DNA of 5,828 bases from the NCBI GenBank assembly GCA_937995275.1, contig CALKKN010000092.1, positions 1-5,828 of the forward strand. The letters run 5' to 3'. The stretch's first letter is position 1. Each line of letters begins with the position of its first letter. A program made the translations under genes and the position numbers. This document shows, one piece after another, positions 1 to 5,828 of the stretch. Source of the DNA: an uncultured Lysobacterales bacterium. Lineage in GTDB: Bacteria; Pseudomonadota; Gammaproteobacteria; Xanthomonadales; SZUA-36. The notes below the pieces were generated by a model. That model searched no databases, was not told the origin of the DNA, and saw only the letters and a program-made list of their open reading frames with translations.

Positions 1-612
1 ATCCACCTCGACGGCCAGGCACAGCCCGTCGTTCATCGTAACCGCCAGGGGCTGGGCGCCCCCCATGCCGCCGAGGCCGGCCGTGACGACCAGCCGCCCC
101 GCCAGGCTCCCGCCGAAGTGCTGGTTGGCGCATTCGGCAAAGGTTTCGTAGGTCCCCTGGACGATGCCCTGGGAGCCTATATATATCCAGGAACCGGCGG
201 TCATCTGGCCGAACATGGTCAGCCCCTTGGCTTCGAGGTCGCGGAAAACGTCCCAGTTGCCCCAGCGCGGAACCAGGTTGGCATTGGCGATCAGCACGCG
301 CGGCGCCTCCTCATGCGTGCGGAACACGCCGACGGGCTTACCGCTCTGCACCAGCAGCGTTTCGTCGTTTTCCAGCCGCCTGAGCGTTTCGACGATGGCC
401 CGGTAACAGTCCCAGTTGCGGGCCGCCTTGCCGGTGCCGCCATAGACGATGAGTTCGTCCGGCTTTTCGGCGACATCGGGGTCGAGATTGTTCATCAACA
501 TTCGTAGCGCGGCTTCCTGGTGCCAGCCCCGACAACTCAGCGTCGTGCCGCGCGGAGCGTGTATCGGGGCGCCCGGCCCGGCCTTGTAATTTTCCGTTTG
601 AGCACTCATCAT
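1..612 (-). CDS. hutU: Urocanate hydratase (urocanase), N-terminal part, cut by the left window edge
   Basis: Urocanate hydratase is the cytosolic NAD+-dependent enzyme that converts urocanate to imidazolonepropionate, the second step of histidine degradation. The minus frame is open from an ATG at 612 to base 1, giving 204 codons with no stop; the family is about 550-560 residues, so roughly the first 37% is visible. Family landmarks seen: [11 protein letters not shown] (57-67), [15 protein letters not shown] (87-101), [20 protein letters not shown] (135-154) and the glycine-rich [11 protein letters not shown] (178-188), which belongs to the NAD+-binding region. The catalytic-cysteine signature lies further downstream and is outside the window. 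The start is ATGATG, so initiation could be at 612 or 609. The only Shine-Dalgarno-like sequence is a weak CAGG abutting the first ATG, which fits the second ATG slightly better. The gene is divergent from dsbB. Other hut genes may follow off the left edge, but none is visible. Identity is very secure. Confidence -1.
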   Translation of the reverse strand, partial: MMSAQTENYKAGPGAPIHAPRGTTLSCRGWHQEAALRMLMNNLDPDVAEKPDELIVYGGTGKAARNWDCYRAIVETLRRLENDETLLVQSGKPVGVFRTHEEAPRVLIANANLVPRWGNWDVFRDLEAKGLTMFGQMTAGSWIYIGSQGIVQGTYETFAECANQHFGGSLAGRLVVTAGLGGMGGAQPLAVTMNDGLCLAVEVD

Positions 613-634
613 CCTGTCTGTCGATCTTGTCTTC

Positions 635-647
635 GAAAGGACCTTTC
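635..647. promoter_or_regulatory. Short perfect palindrome, possible operator
   Basis: GAAAGG-A-CCTTTC is a perfect inverted repeat with 6-bp arms around one central base. It lies between the -35 and -10 of the candidate dsbB promoter, and its centre (641) falls on the predicted hutU transcription start. That is a typical repressor position. It does not resemble the TGTATATACA-like HutC site known from pseudomonads. Function is inferred from position only. Confidence -1.
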
Positions 648-653
648 ATTATA
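648..653 (-). promoter_or_regulatory. Candidate -10 element for hutU
   Basis: Read on the minus strand this is a perfect TATAAT, 36 bp upstream of the hutU ATG at 612. It predicts a start of transcription near 641. There is no good TTGACA-like hexamer at 16-18 bp upstream; the 17-bp position reads CGGCCG. If real, the promoter may be weak or activator-dependent. Sequence match only. Confidence -1.
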
Positions 654-689
654 GAGGAACCCGGCGCCAGCGGCCGGTTCTCCAGCCCC

Positions 690-710
690 GGGCACGACTG
701 CCGCGTGCCC
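690..710 (+). other. Hairpin in the presumed dsbB leader
   Basis: GGGCACG (690-696) and CGTGCCC (704-710) are perfectly complementary around a 7-nt loop, 28 bp upstream of the dsbB GTG. No T-run follows on either strand, so it is not a standard intrinsic terminator. It could affect leader-mRNA stability or be a chance structure in GC-rich sequence. Confidence -1.
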
Positions 711-725
711 CATCAGACAACCATC

Positions 726-731
726 AAAGGA
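726..731 (+). promoter_or_regulatory. Ribosome binding site deciding the dsbB GTG start
   Basis: AAAGGA lies 7 nt before the GTG at 739. This good Shine-Dalgarno match supports that GTG, and the resulting protein begins directly before the first transmembrane helix as in other DsbB proteins. Confidence -1.
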
Positions 732-738
732 CAACCGT

Positions 739-1245
739 GTGAACTCTCTGCTCACCCCCAGACCTTGGTACTTTTTCGTGGCCCTGGCATGTGCCGGCAT
801 GCTGTGCTACGCGCTCTACATCCAGCATTTCGACTTTATCGATCCCTGTCCGTTGTGCGTGATACAACGGATCGTGTACATGTGGATCGGCGGGGTGGCC
901 CTGCTGGCGTTTGTCCTGAACCCGGGCGGGCCGTGGCGCTGGGTCTTCGGAACGCTCATCACGCTGGGCGGCCTGGCCGGCCTGGGTGTGGCCGGGCGGC
1001 ACCTGTGGCTGCAGAGTCTGCCGCCGGACCAGGTCCCCGACTGCGGGATGGGCCTGAACTACATGCTGGAGACCATGCCCTTCACTCAGGTCCTGTCGGA
1101 GGTGTTCTACGGCTCGGGCGAGTGTGCCGACGTGTACTGGACCTTTCTGGGTCTGAGCATGCCGGGGTGGACGTTTCTCTGGTATCTGGCTTTCACACTG
1201 GGTACCATCACTGTCTTGTGGAAAGCGAAGGCGGCAAGGTCCTGA
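739..1245 (+). CDS. dsbB: Disulfide bond formation protein B (quinone-linked DsbA oxidase)
   Basis: DsbB is an inner-membrane protein that reoxidises the periplasmic thiol oxidase DsbA and passes the electrons to ubiquinone or menaquinone. The 168-residue product has the usual length and four-helix layout, with hydrophobic segments at about 10-28, 42-60, 68-86 and 144-161. The first periplasmic loop carries the redox pair C37-P-L-C40, followed by R44 at the spacing of the quinone-site arginine (R48 in E. coli). The second periplasmic loop carries C102 and C129, matching the E. coli C104/C130 pair. H88 fits E. coli H91. FLGLSMPGW (136-144) is a typical segment before helix 4. All residues needed for activity are present. 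Extra cysteines at 18 and 23 lie within helix 1. The GTG start is chosen from the AAAGGA site. The DAHP synthase ATG follows after only 7 bp, so the two genes are probably co-transcribed. Confidence -1.
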   Translation: MNSLLTPRPWYFFVALACAGMLCYALYIQHFDFIDPCPLCVIQRIVYMWIGGVALLAFVLNPGGPWRWVFGTLITLGGLAGLGVAGRHLWLQSLPPDQVPDCGMGLNYMLETMPFTQVLSEVFYGSGECADVYWTFLGLSMPGWTFLWYLAFTLGTITVLWKAKAARS

Positions 1246-1252
1246 ATCGCTG

Positions 1253-2650
1253 ATGAATATTACTGCTTCTTCCAGCTCCCTGAGCCCCGTCCAGGAAGTC
1301 CACCCGGTCCGTGACTGGCGGCCCGGCTCGTGGCGTCAGTACGAGGCGCTGCAGCAGGCCAGCTACCCGGACGAGAAAGCGCTGGGCGCGGCGCTGGCGA
1401 AGCTGGCGGACCTGCCGCCGCTGGTAACCTCCTGGGAGATCCTGTCCCTGCGTGAGCAGATTGCCGAGGCGCAGGCCGGCAGGCGCTTCGTTCTGCAGGG
1501 CGGCGATTGCGCGGAGAACTTCGCGGAGTGCAGTTCGCCGCTGATCACCAACCGGCTCAAGGTACTGCTGCAGATGAGCCTGGTGTTGGTGCATGGGCTG
1601 CAGATGCCTGTGGTCCGGATCGGGCGTTTCGCAGGCCAGTACGCCAAGCCGCGCTCGTCAGATACTGAAACCCGCGACGGCAAGACGCTGCCGAGCTATC
1701 GGGGCGACCTGGTGAACTCGATCGACTTCAGCGAGGAGGCCCGCCGCCCGGACCCGGATCGTCTGTTGCAGGCGCATGCGTATTCGGCCAGGACGATGAA
1801 TTTTGTCCGCTCGCTGGTCGATGGCGGGTTTGCCGACGTCCATCACACCGAGTACTGGGACCTCAGCTGGCTCGAGCATTCACCGCTGGCCGACGAATTC
1901 CACAAGCTGACCGAGAGCCTGGGTCAGTCGCTGCGCTTCATGGAGACCATCACCGGTCGAGACGTTGGCAGCCTGCGGCGGGTGGATTTCTTCACCTCGC
2001 ACGAGGCGTTGCATCTGCCGTACGAGCAGGCGCAAACGCGCCAGGTGCCGCGCCAGTGGGGCTGGTTCAACCTCGGTACGCATTTCCCCTGGATCGGCAT
2101 GCGCACGGCCGGCCTGGAAGGCGCCCACGTGGAGTTTTTCCGTGGCCTGAGGAATCCGGTCGGCATCAAGATCGGCCCGGGCGTCAGCCGCGAATGGTTG
2201 ATCGGGTTGCTCGAGAAGCTCAATCCCGGGCGGGAGCCGGGACGCATGGTGTTGATCCACCGCATGGGCGAAGCCCAGATCGAGAGCCGCCTGCCTCCGT
2301 TGATCCGTGCCGTTCAGGACTCCGGCAGCCCCGTGCTGTGGGTCTCCGATCCCATGCACGGAAACACGGAATCGACCGGCGACGGCATCAAAACCCGGCG
2401 GTTTCACAAGATCATGCGTGAAATGGAACTGGCCTTCGACATTCACCGGGACAATCAGTCGCGGCTGGGTGGCGTTCATCTCGAACTGACTGGTGAGAAC
2501 GTGACCGAGTGCACTGGTGGCGCGAGAGACCTGTCTGACGAAGACCTCAAGCGGGATTACAAGTCGACCGTCGATCCGCGGCTCAATTACGAACAGTCGC
2601 TTGAAATGGCCATGCTGATCGTCAGGAAGCACTCACTGAACGCAGCTTGA
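1253..2650 (+). CDS. aroG: Class II 3-deoxy-D-arabino-heptulosonate 7-phosphate (DAHP) synthase
   Basis: This enzyme condenses phosphoenolpyruvate and erythrose-4-phosphate to DAHP, the committed first step of the shikimate pathway, in the cytosol. The 465 residues belong to the class II (plant/Mycobacterium) family, not the E. coli AroF/G/H family. The expected metal ligands are present: C86 in QGGDCAE, H369 in DPMHGN, E411 in HLELTGENVTEC and D441 in STVDPRLN. They sit almost exactly where they do in the M. tuberculosis enzyme. Substrate-site residues include R125 and K132 (GRFAGQYAKPRS), W280, R284, K306 (GIKIGPG) and R337 (IHRMG). Position 283 is Met, where I recall Glu or Asp in relatives. 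Full length suggests the long, potentially feedback-regulated form, but the effector amino acid cannot be read from sequence. The start is an ATG 7 bp after dsbB; AAGG at 1236-1239, inside dsbB, is a distant ribosome site, so translational coupling is likely. The symbol aroG follows the mycobacterial name; aroF is also used. Confidence -1.
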   Translation: MNITASSSSLSPVQEVHPVRDWRPGSWRQYEALQQASYPDEKALGAALAKLADLPPLVTSWEILSLREQIAEAQAGRRFVLQGGDCAENFAECSSPLITNRLKVLLQMSLVLVHGLQMPVVRIGRFAGQYAKPRSSDTETRDGKTLPSYRGDLVNSIDFSEEARRPDPDRLLQAHAYSARTMNFVRSLVDGGFADVHHTEYWDLSWLEHSPLADEFHKLTESLGQSLRFMETITGRDVGSLRRVDFFTSHEALHLPYEQAQTRQVPRQWGWFNLGTHFPWIGMRTAGLEGAHVEFFRGLRNPVGIKIGPGVSREWLIGLLEKLNPGREPGRMVLIHRMGEAQIESRLPPLIRAVQDSGSPVLWVSDPMHGNTESTGDGIKTRRFHKIMREMELAFDIHRDNQSRLGGVHLELTGENVTECTGGARDLSDEDLKRDYKSTVDPRLNYEQSLEMAMLIVRKHSLNAA

Positions 2651-4548
2651 ACCTTCTGTACCGTCAATACCGCCGCTGGCGGGGTTACCCGGGGCACAGC
2701 GCCGTGCGCCGGATGCTGGCCTGCTCGGTATCGCTGGCGGCCATGCTCTGGCTGAATGGGATCGAGGCGCAGGAAGGTGCGCTGGTACGGCACGAGGTCA
2801 GCTTTCCGGAACGCGACAACCAGTACGTGCGCGTCACCTCGACCTGGCCCGTCGGCGGATCGTCGGTGGAACTCGCCATGCCGTCCTGGACGCCCGGCTC
2901 CTACCTGATCAGGGATTTTGCAGCGCAGGTCGAGGACCTGCAGGCGCGCGGTCCGGAGGGACAGTTGCTCGACGTGCGCAAGACGTCAAAGAACCGTTGG
3001 CGGATCGAGACCCCGAATAGCGGGGAACTGACCGTCAGCTACCGGGTCTGGGCCGGCGAACTCAGCGTGTCGACCAGTTGGGTGGAGTCCGGGCAGGCGT
3101 TGCTGAACGGGGCGGGTATTTTTCTCTACAGCGAGCATTCGCGGCGCTGGCCGCAGCAGGTCCGGGTGCGCCTCCCCGAGGACTGGGCCGGCGTGTTCAC
3201 CGCCCTGCCGGAATCCACGGAGCGCGGCGTGTTCGTGGCGCGCGACTACGACGAACTGGTGGACAGCCCGATCGCCGCCGGCAACATGCGCCGGTACCAA
3301 TTTCAGGTCCGGGGATGGCCCTATGCGCTGGTGGTGTCGGGCACGGCCCCCCAGTGGAATGGCGAACGGGCGCTCGGCGACGTTGCGGCCATCGTCGAGG
3401 CCCAGCAGGAGTTCTGGGGGGGCAACCCCCTGGAGCGGGAATATCTGTTCCTCAACTTTTTCATGGGGCCATTCGGCGGCCTCGAGCACGACCACAGCAC
3501 CGTGCTGATGTCCGACGCCTGGCGGCTGGCCGAAAAGAAGGAGTACATAAAGTGGCTCGGGTTGGTTTCCCACGAGTTTTTTCACGCCTGGAACGTGCGT
3601 CGCATGCGCCCCCAGGCCCTGGCCGACTACGATTATGATGCGGAGACGTATACGCGCGAACTGTGGCTGGCCGAGGGACTGACCAGCTACTATGACGATC
3701 TGCTGCTGTTCCGGGCCGGCGTGCTCGACGTAAGCGATTATTTCGAACTACTGGCGCAGGTCATCAGTACCTATGAGTCCATGCCGGGGCGGCAGGTCCG
3801 TTCTGCCGAACAGGCTTCGTTCGACGCCTGGATCAAGCACTACAAGCCCGACGACAACAGCATCAACAGCACGGTGTCGTACTATCGCAAAGGCGCCGTG
3901 ATCGGTTTTGTGACGGACACGGCAATTCGGCGGGAGACCAACAACCGGTCCAGCCTGGACACCGTGCTGCGCCGGATGTACGCGCGATACGGACCGGACG
4001 GGCCGGGGAAGGGCGCCTATCCGCCGGGCGCCTTCGAAGCGGTGGTCGAGGAGGTAGCCGGCCCCGGAGTGCGCCAGTTCGTGGAATCGCTGCTGCGCAG
4101 CACCGACGACCCGGACGTCGACGGCGCCCTCGCATGGTACGGCCTGCGGCTGGACCGCACGCCCAAGCGGACCCAGCCGGACGGTGACGAGGCAACGCCG
4201 GGCGGCTTTGGCATCGTCTGGGATGCCACCGGGACCCGACTGCTGGCAGAGCAGGTCCTGCTCGGTTATTCGGGTGCCGATGCCGGTGTGATTCCCGGTG
4301 ACGAGTTGATCGCGATCGACGGCGTTCGTATAACGCCCGAGGACCACGTTGCCCGCATTCAGCGGCTCCGGCCCGGGCAGATCGTCAAACTCACGTTGGC
4401 CCGCCACGAACGGCTGTTCACGCTGTCCGTGGACGTGCAGCAAGCGATCGCCGACACCTACGCGATTGTCGCGAGCACAGACCTCAAGCGGAGCGAGAAA
4501 AGGCGGCTCGAAGCCTGGCTCGGCCGGGACCTGCGGTTTGCCGACTAG
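2647..4548 (+). CDS. Exported M61-family metallopeptidase with PDZ domain (glycyl aminopeptidase-like)
   Basis: M61 enzymes are zinc peptidases; the characterised Sphingomonas member releases N-terminal Gly and Ala. Numbered from the TTG, the 633-residue product has a secretion signal (basic residues to R22, hydrophobic 23-36, likely cleavage after IEA41). An N-terminal beta domain of about 44-230 includes the family hallmark WTPGSYLIRDFA (81-92). The catalytic domain carries GGLEHDHS (277-284), the zinc site HEFFH (309-313) in HEFFHAWNVRRMRP, the third ligand E343 in WLAEGLTSYYDD, and SYYRKGAVIGF (411-421). A PDZ domain at about 518-600 contains ADAGVIPGDELIAIDG. It should act in the periplasm or be secreted. 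The start is uncertain. TTG at 2647 overlaps the DAHP synthase stop by 4 bp but has no well-placed ribosome site (AGGAAG is 17 nt away). GTG 2704 or ATG 2713 would give a shorter, more typical signal peptide. The physiological substrate is unknown. Confidence -1.
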   Translation: MNLLYRQYRRWRGYPGHSAVRRMLACSVSLAAMLWLNGIEAQEGALVRHEVSFPERDNQYVRVTSTWPVGGSSVELAMPSWTPGSYLIRDFAAQVEDLQARGPEGQLLDVRKTSKNRWRIETPNSGELTVSYRVWAGELSVSTSWVESGQALLNGAGIFLYSEHSRRWPQQVRVRLPEDWAGVFTALPESTERGVFVARDYDELVDSPIAAGNMRRYQFQVRGWPYALVVSGTAPQWNGERALGDVAAIVEAQQEFWGGNPLEREYLFLNFFMGPFGGLEHDHSTVLMSDAWRLAEKKEYIKWLGLVSHEFFHAWNVRRMRPQALADYDYDAETYTRELWLAEGLTSYYDDLLLFRAGVLDVSDYFELLAQVISTYESMPGRQVRSAEQASFDAWIKHYKPDDNSINSTVSYYRKGAVIGFVTDTAIRRETNNRSSLDTVLRRMYARYGPDGPGKGAYPPGAFEAVVEEVAGPGVRQFVESLLRSTDDPDVDGALAWYGLRLDRTPKRTQPDGDEATPGGFGIVWDATGTRLLAEQVLLGYSGADAGVIPGDELIAIDGVRITPEDHVARIQRLRPGQIVKLTLARHERLFTLSVDVQQAIADTYAIVASTDLKRSEKRRLEAWLGRDLRFAD

Positions 4549-4573
4549 CCGGCGGCCGGATCGCGCCGCAGCA

Positions 4574-4603
4574 TTGTGGGAGCGGCTAAAGCCGCTCCCA
4601 CAA
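4574..4603. repeat. REP-like perfect inverted repeat between convergent genes
   Basis: TTGTGGGAGCGGCT (4574-4587) and AGCCGCTCCCACAA (4590-4603) form a perfect 14-bp inverted repeat around a 2-nt centre, effectively a 13-bp stem with a TAAA loop. The GTGGGAGCGGCT core resembles the repetitive extragenic palindromes that are abundant in Pseudomonas and xanthomonad genomes (recalled, not searched). It lies 25 bp after the M61 stop and 35 bp after the typA stop, so it could also end or stabilise both transcripts. No T-run follows the stem on either strand, so a classical intrinsic terminator is not supported. Confidence -1.
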
Positions 4604-4604
4604 G

Positions 4605-4617
4605 AGCCGCTTCTACA
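4605..4617 (-). repeat. Degenerate third half-unit of the REP-like repeat
   Basis: On the minus strand this reads TGTAGAAGCGGCT, matching 11 of 13 bases of TGTGGGAGCGGCT in the adjacent palindrome (minus strand 4602-4590) and directly repeated 2 bp away. Together they make a head-to-head plus tandem arrangement, as in small composite REP clusters. No complete second arm is visible, so this is a partial or decayed unit. Confidence -1.
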
Positions 4618-4638
4618 GGCTTCACGCAGCCTCGCCGG

Positions 4639-5828
4639 CTAGGCATCCTCGGCGCGGAGGCGTCCGGCGCGTTTGCGTTCGTGTTCCAGGAGGTGGATCT
4701 TGCGAATACGGATGGCCCCGGGCGTAACCTCGACCAGTTCGTCGTCCTCGATGAATTCCAGGGCCTGCTCCAGAGTCAGCTTCAGGGGAACCGTCAGCTG
4801 AACGGCGTCGTCCTTCAGGACGGTCCGGATATTGGTCAGCTGTTTGCCCTTCAGGGGATTTACCGTCAGGTCGTTGGAGCGGCTGTGAATGCCGATCACC
4901 TGGCCCTGGTAGACGTCCACACCGGGTTCGATGATCAGGCGACCGCGTTCCTGCAGGTTGAACAGGGCATAGGCCAGGGCCTTGCCGGTTCCTTTCGAGA
5001 TCAGCACCCCGTTGTTCCGCTTCGATATGTCGCCCGGGTGCCAGGGACCGTAATGGTCGAACACGTGGAACATCAGGCCCGTTCCCGCCGTCAGCGTGCG
5101 GAATTCGGACTGGAAGCCGATCAGCCCGCGCGCCGGGATCAGGTAATCGAGGCGCACGCGTCCCTTGCCGTCGAGCTGCATGTTCCGCAGTTCGCCCCGC
5201 CGCTCGCCCAGCCGCTCCATGATGGCGCCCTGGTAATCCGATTCCAGGTCCACGACCAGCTGCTCGTAGGGTTCCTGGCGGCCTTCGTCCGTTTCGTGGA
5301 TGATGACCTCCGGCCGGGATATGGCCAGTTCGTAACCCTCGCGGCGCATGGTTTCGATCACGATGGACAGGTGCAGTTCACCGCGGCCCGATACCTTGAA
5401 GCGTTCCGGGTTCTCGGTGTCTTCCACGCGCAGCGCCACGTTGTGGCTTGCCTCGCGCTGCAACCTTTCCCTGAGCTGGCGGCTGGTCAGGTACTTGCCC
5501 TCGCGGCCGGCAAAGGGTGAATTGTTCACCCGGAAGGTCATGCTGATGGTAGGTTCGTCAACGGTCAGGGCCGGCAGGGCTTCGGGCGTGCCGCGATCAC
5601 ACAAGGTATCGGATATCTGGAGATTCTCGATACCTGTCACGGCGATAATGTCGCCGGCTTCGGCAGAAGGCACTTCAACACGCTTCAGGCCGTGGAAGCC
5701 AAGCACCTGCAAGACCCTCGCGTTGCGCTGCCTGCCGTCACAATCGATCACGCAGATCTGCTGATTGGGCTTGACGCTGCCTCTTTGCACGCGCCCGATT
5801 CCGATCACGCCGACGTAAGCGCTGTAAT
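4639..5828 (-). CDS. typA: Ribosome-associated translational GTPase TypA/BipA, C-terminal part, cut by the right window edge
   Basis: TypA/BipA is a translational GTPase of the EF-G/LepA class. It binds the 70S ribosome and aids 50S assembly and growth under cold and other stress. The frame is open from base 5828 down to the TAG at 4639-4641, giving 395 complete codons; the family is about 605 residues, so the N-terminal GTPase domain (roughly the first 200) is missing beyond the edge. Visible first is YSAYVGVIGIGRVQRG at the start of the beta-barrel domain II. NNSPFAGREGKYLTSRQL follows near 5470-5530, then an EF-G III-like segment with ERFKVSGRGELHLS. GLIGFQSEFRTLTAGTG lies in the EF-G V-like domain near 5080-5130. 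GIHSRSNDLTVNPLKGKQL (about 4835-4895) and EFIEDDELVEVTPGAIRIRK (about 4700-4760) mark the BipA-specific C-terminal domain used for ribosome binding. The true start is not in the window. The gene is convergent with the M61 gene. Identity is very secure. Confidence -1.
   Translation of the reverse strand, partial: YSAYVGVIGIGRVQRGSVKPNQQICVIDCDGRQRNARVLQVLGFHGLKRVEVPSAEAGDIIAVTGIENLQISDTLCDRGTPEALPALTVDEPTISMTFRVNNSPFAGREGKYLTSRQLRERLQREASHNVALRVEDTENPERFKVSGRGELHLSIVIETMRREGYELAISRPEVIIHETDEGRQEPYEQLVVDLESDYQGAIMERLGERRGELRNMQLDGKGRVRLDYLIPARGLIGFQSEFRTLTAGTGLMFHVFDHYGPWHPGDISKRNNGVLISKGTGKALAYALFNLQERGRLIIEPGVDVYQGQVIGIHSRSNDLTVNPLKGKQLTNIRTVLKDDAVQLTVPLKLTLEQALEFIEDDELVEVTPGAIRIRKIHLLEHERKRAGRLRAEDA

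Larger units (their letters stand above)
627..655 (+). promoter_or_regulatory. Candidate sigma70-type promoter for the dsbB operon
   Basis: TTGTCT at 627-632 and TATAGA at 650-655 are separated by the optimal 17 bp. Each matches the -35 or -10 consensus at 4 of 6 bases. Transcription would start near 662, leaving a leader of about 77 nt before the dsbB GTG. The -10 overlaps the opposing hutU -10 on the other strand. In GC-rich DNA such an AT-rich pocket is suggestive, but it is only a motif match. Confidence -1.

Noticed and set aside
627..1253. A 208-codon plus-strand open frame overlapping dsbB
   Set aside because: It is out of frame with dsbB, which has the correct motifs, length and ribosome site. 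The alternative product lacks membrane helices or any coherent domain.
1880..2632. A 250-codon open frame on the minus strand opposite the DAHP synthase gene
   Set aside because: It lies wholly antisense to a gene whose catalytic motifs are all intact. Its product has no recognisable domain, and long antisense frames are expected in GC-rich coding DNA.
2713..2730. Possible lipoprotein signal (MLAC) at the N-terminus of the M61 peptidase
   Set aside because: The cysteine comes before the hydrophobic stretch rather than after it, and the -3/-2 residues (Met, Leu) fit the lipobox poorly. An ordinary cleaved signal ending at IEA is more likely.
2986..3585. A 199-codon minus-strand open frame inside the M61 gene
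   Set aside because: It is antisense to a region with conserved M61 motifs on the other strand, has no ribosome site evident and no recognisable product.
4549..4559. CCGGC-G-GCCGG palindrome directly after the M61 stop codon
   Set aside because: The arms are only 5 bp, purely G/C, with a one-base centre that cannot form a hairpin loop. This is expected by chance in such GC-rich sequence.
4574..4603. Classical rho-independent terminator
   Set aside because: The stem is strong, but no T-run follows on either strand, so I report it as a REP-like repeat and not as an intrinsic terminator.
4576..5520. A 314-codon open frame on the plus strand opposite typA
   Set aside because: It begins inside the REP-like hairpin and runs antisense to clearly conserved TypA sequence. 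Its product resembles no family I recognise, so it is a shadow frame.

Overview
The window is GC-rich, gene-dense chromosomal DNA. It most likely comes from a gammaproteobacterium, of a Xanthomonadales/Chromatiales/Pseudomonas-like type. This placement is inferred from a four-helix DsbB with the PCxLC motif, a plant/mycobacterial-type (class II) DAHP synthase, BipA/TypA, and a REP-like palindrome of the GTGGGAGCGGCT type. No rRNA or other decisive taxonomic marker is present, so the genus is left open.

Layout from left to right. (1) Positions 1-612, minus strand, hold the N-terminal third of urocanate hydratase (hutU, histidine degradation); the rest lies beyond the left edge. (2) Positions 613-738 are a 126-bp divergent intergenic region. 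It has candidate promoter elements on both strands that overlap around 648-655, a short perfect palindrome next to them, and a 7-bp-stem hairpin in the presumed dsbB leader. (3) Positions 739-4548, plus strand, hold three tightly packed genes: dsbB (periplasmic disulfide-bond regeneration), a class II DAHP synthase (first step of the shikimate pathway), and an exported M61-family metallopeptidase with a PDZ domain. The junctions are a 7-bp gap and a possible 4-bp overlap, so the three genes probably form one transcription unit. (4) Positions 4549-4638 are a convergent intergenic region with a REP-like perfect inverted repeat and a third degenerate half-copy. (5) Positions 4639-5828, minus strand, hold the C-terminal two thirds of the ribosome-associated GTPase TypA/BipA; its GTPase domain lies beyond the right edge.

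All five genes belong to well-known families and are intact as far as they are visible. No mobile element, CRISPR array, defence system or RNA gene is supported. The points worth a second look are modest. They are the symmetric divergent promoter region, the mixed three-gene operon (its exported protease has no cysteine after the signal peptide, so it is not a client of the neighbouring disulfide enzyme), a substitution near the PEP site of the DAHP synthase, and the REP-like element. I found no convincing undescribed system.
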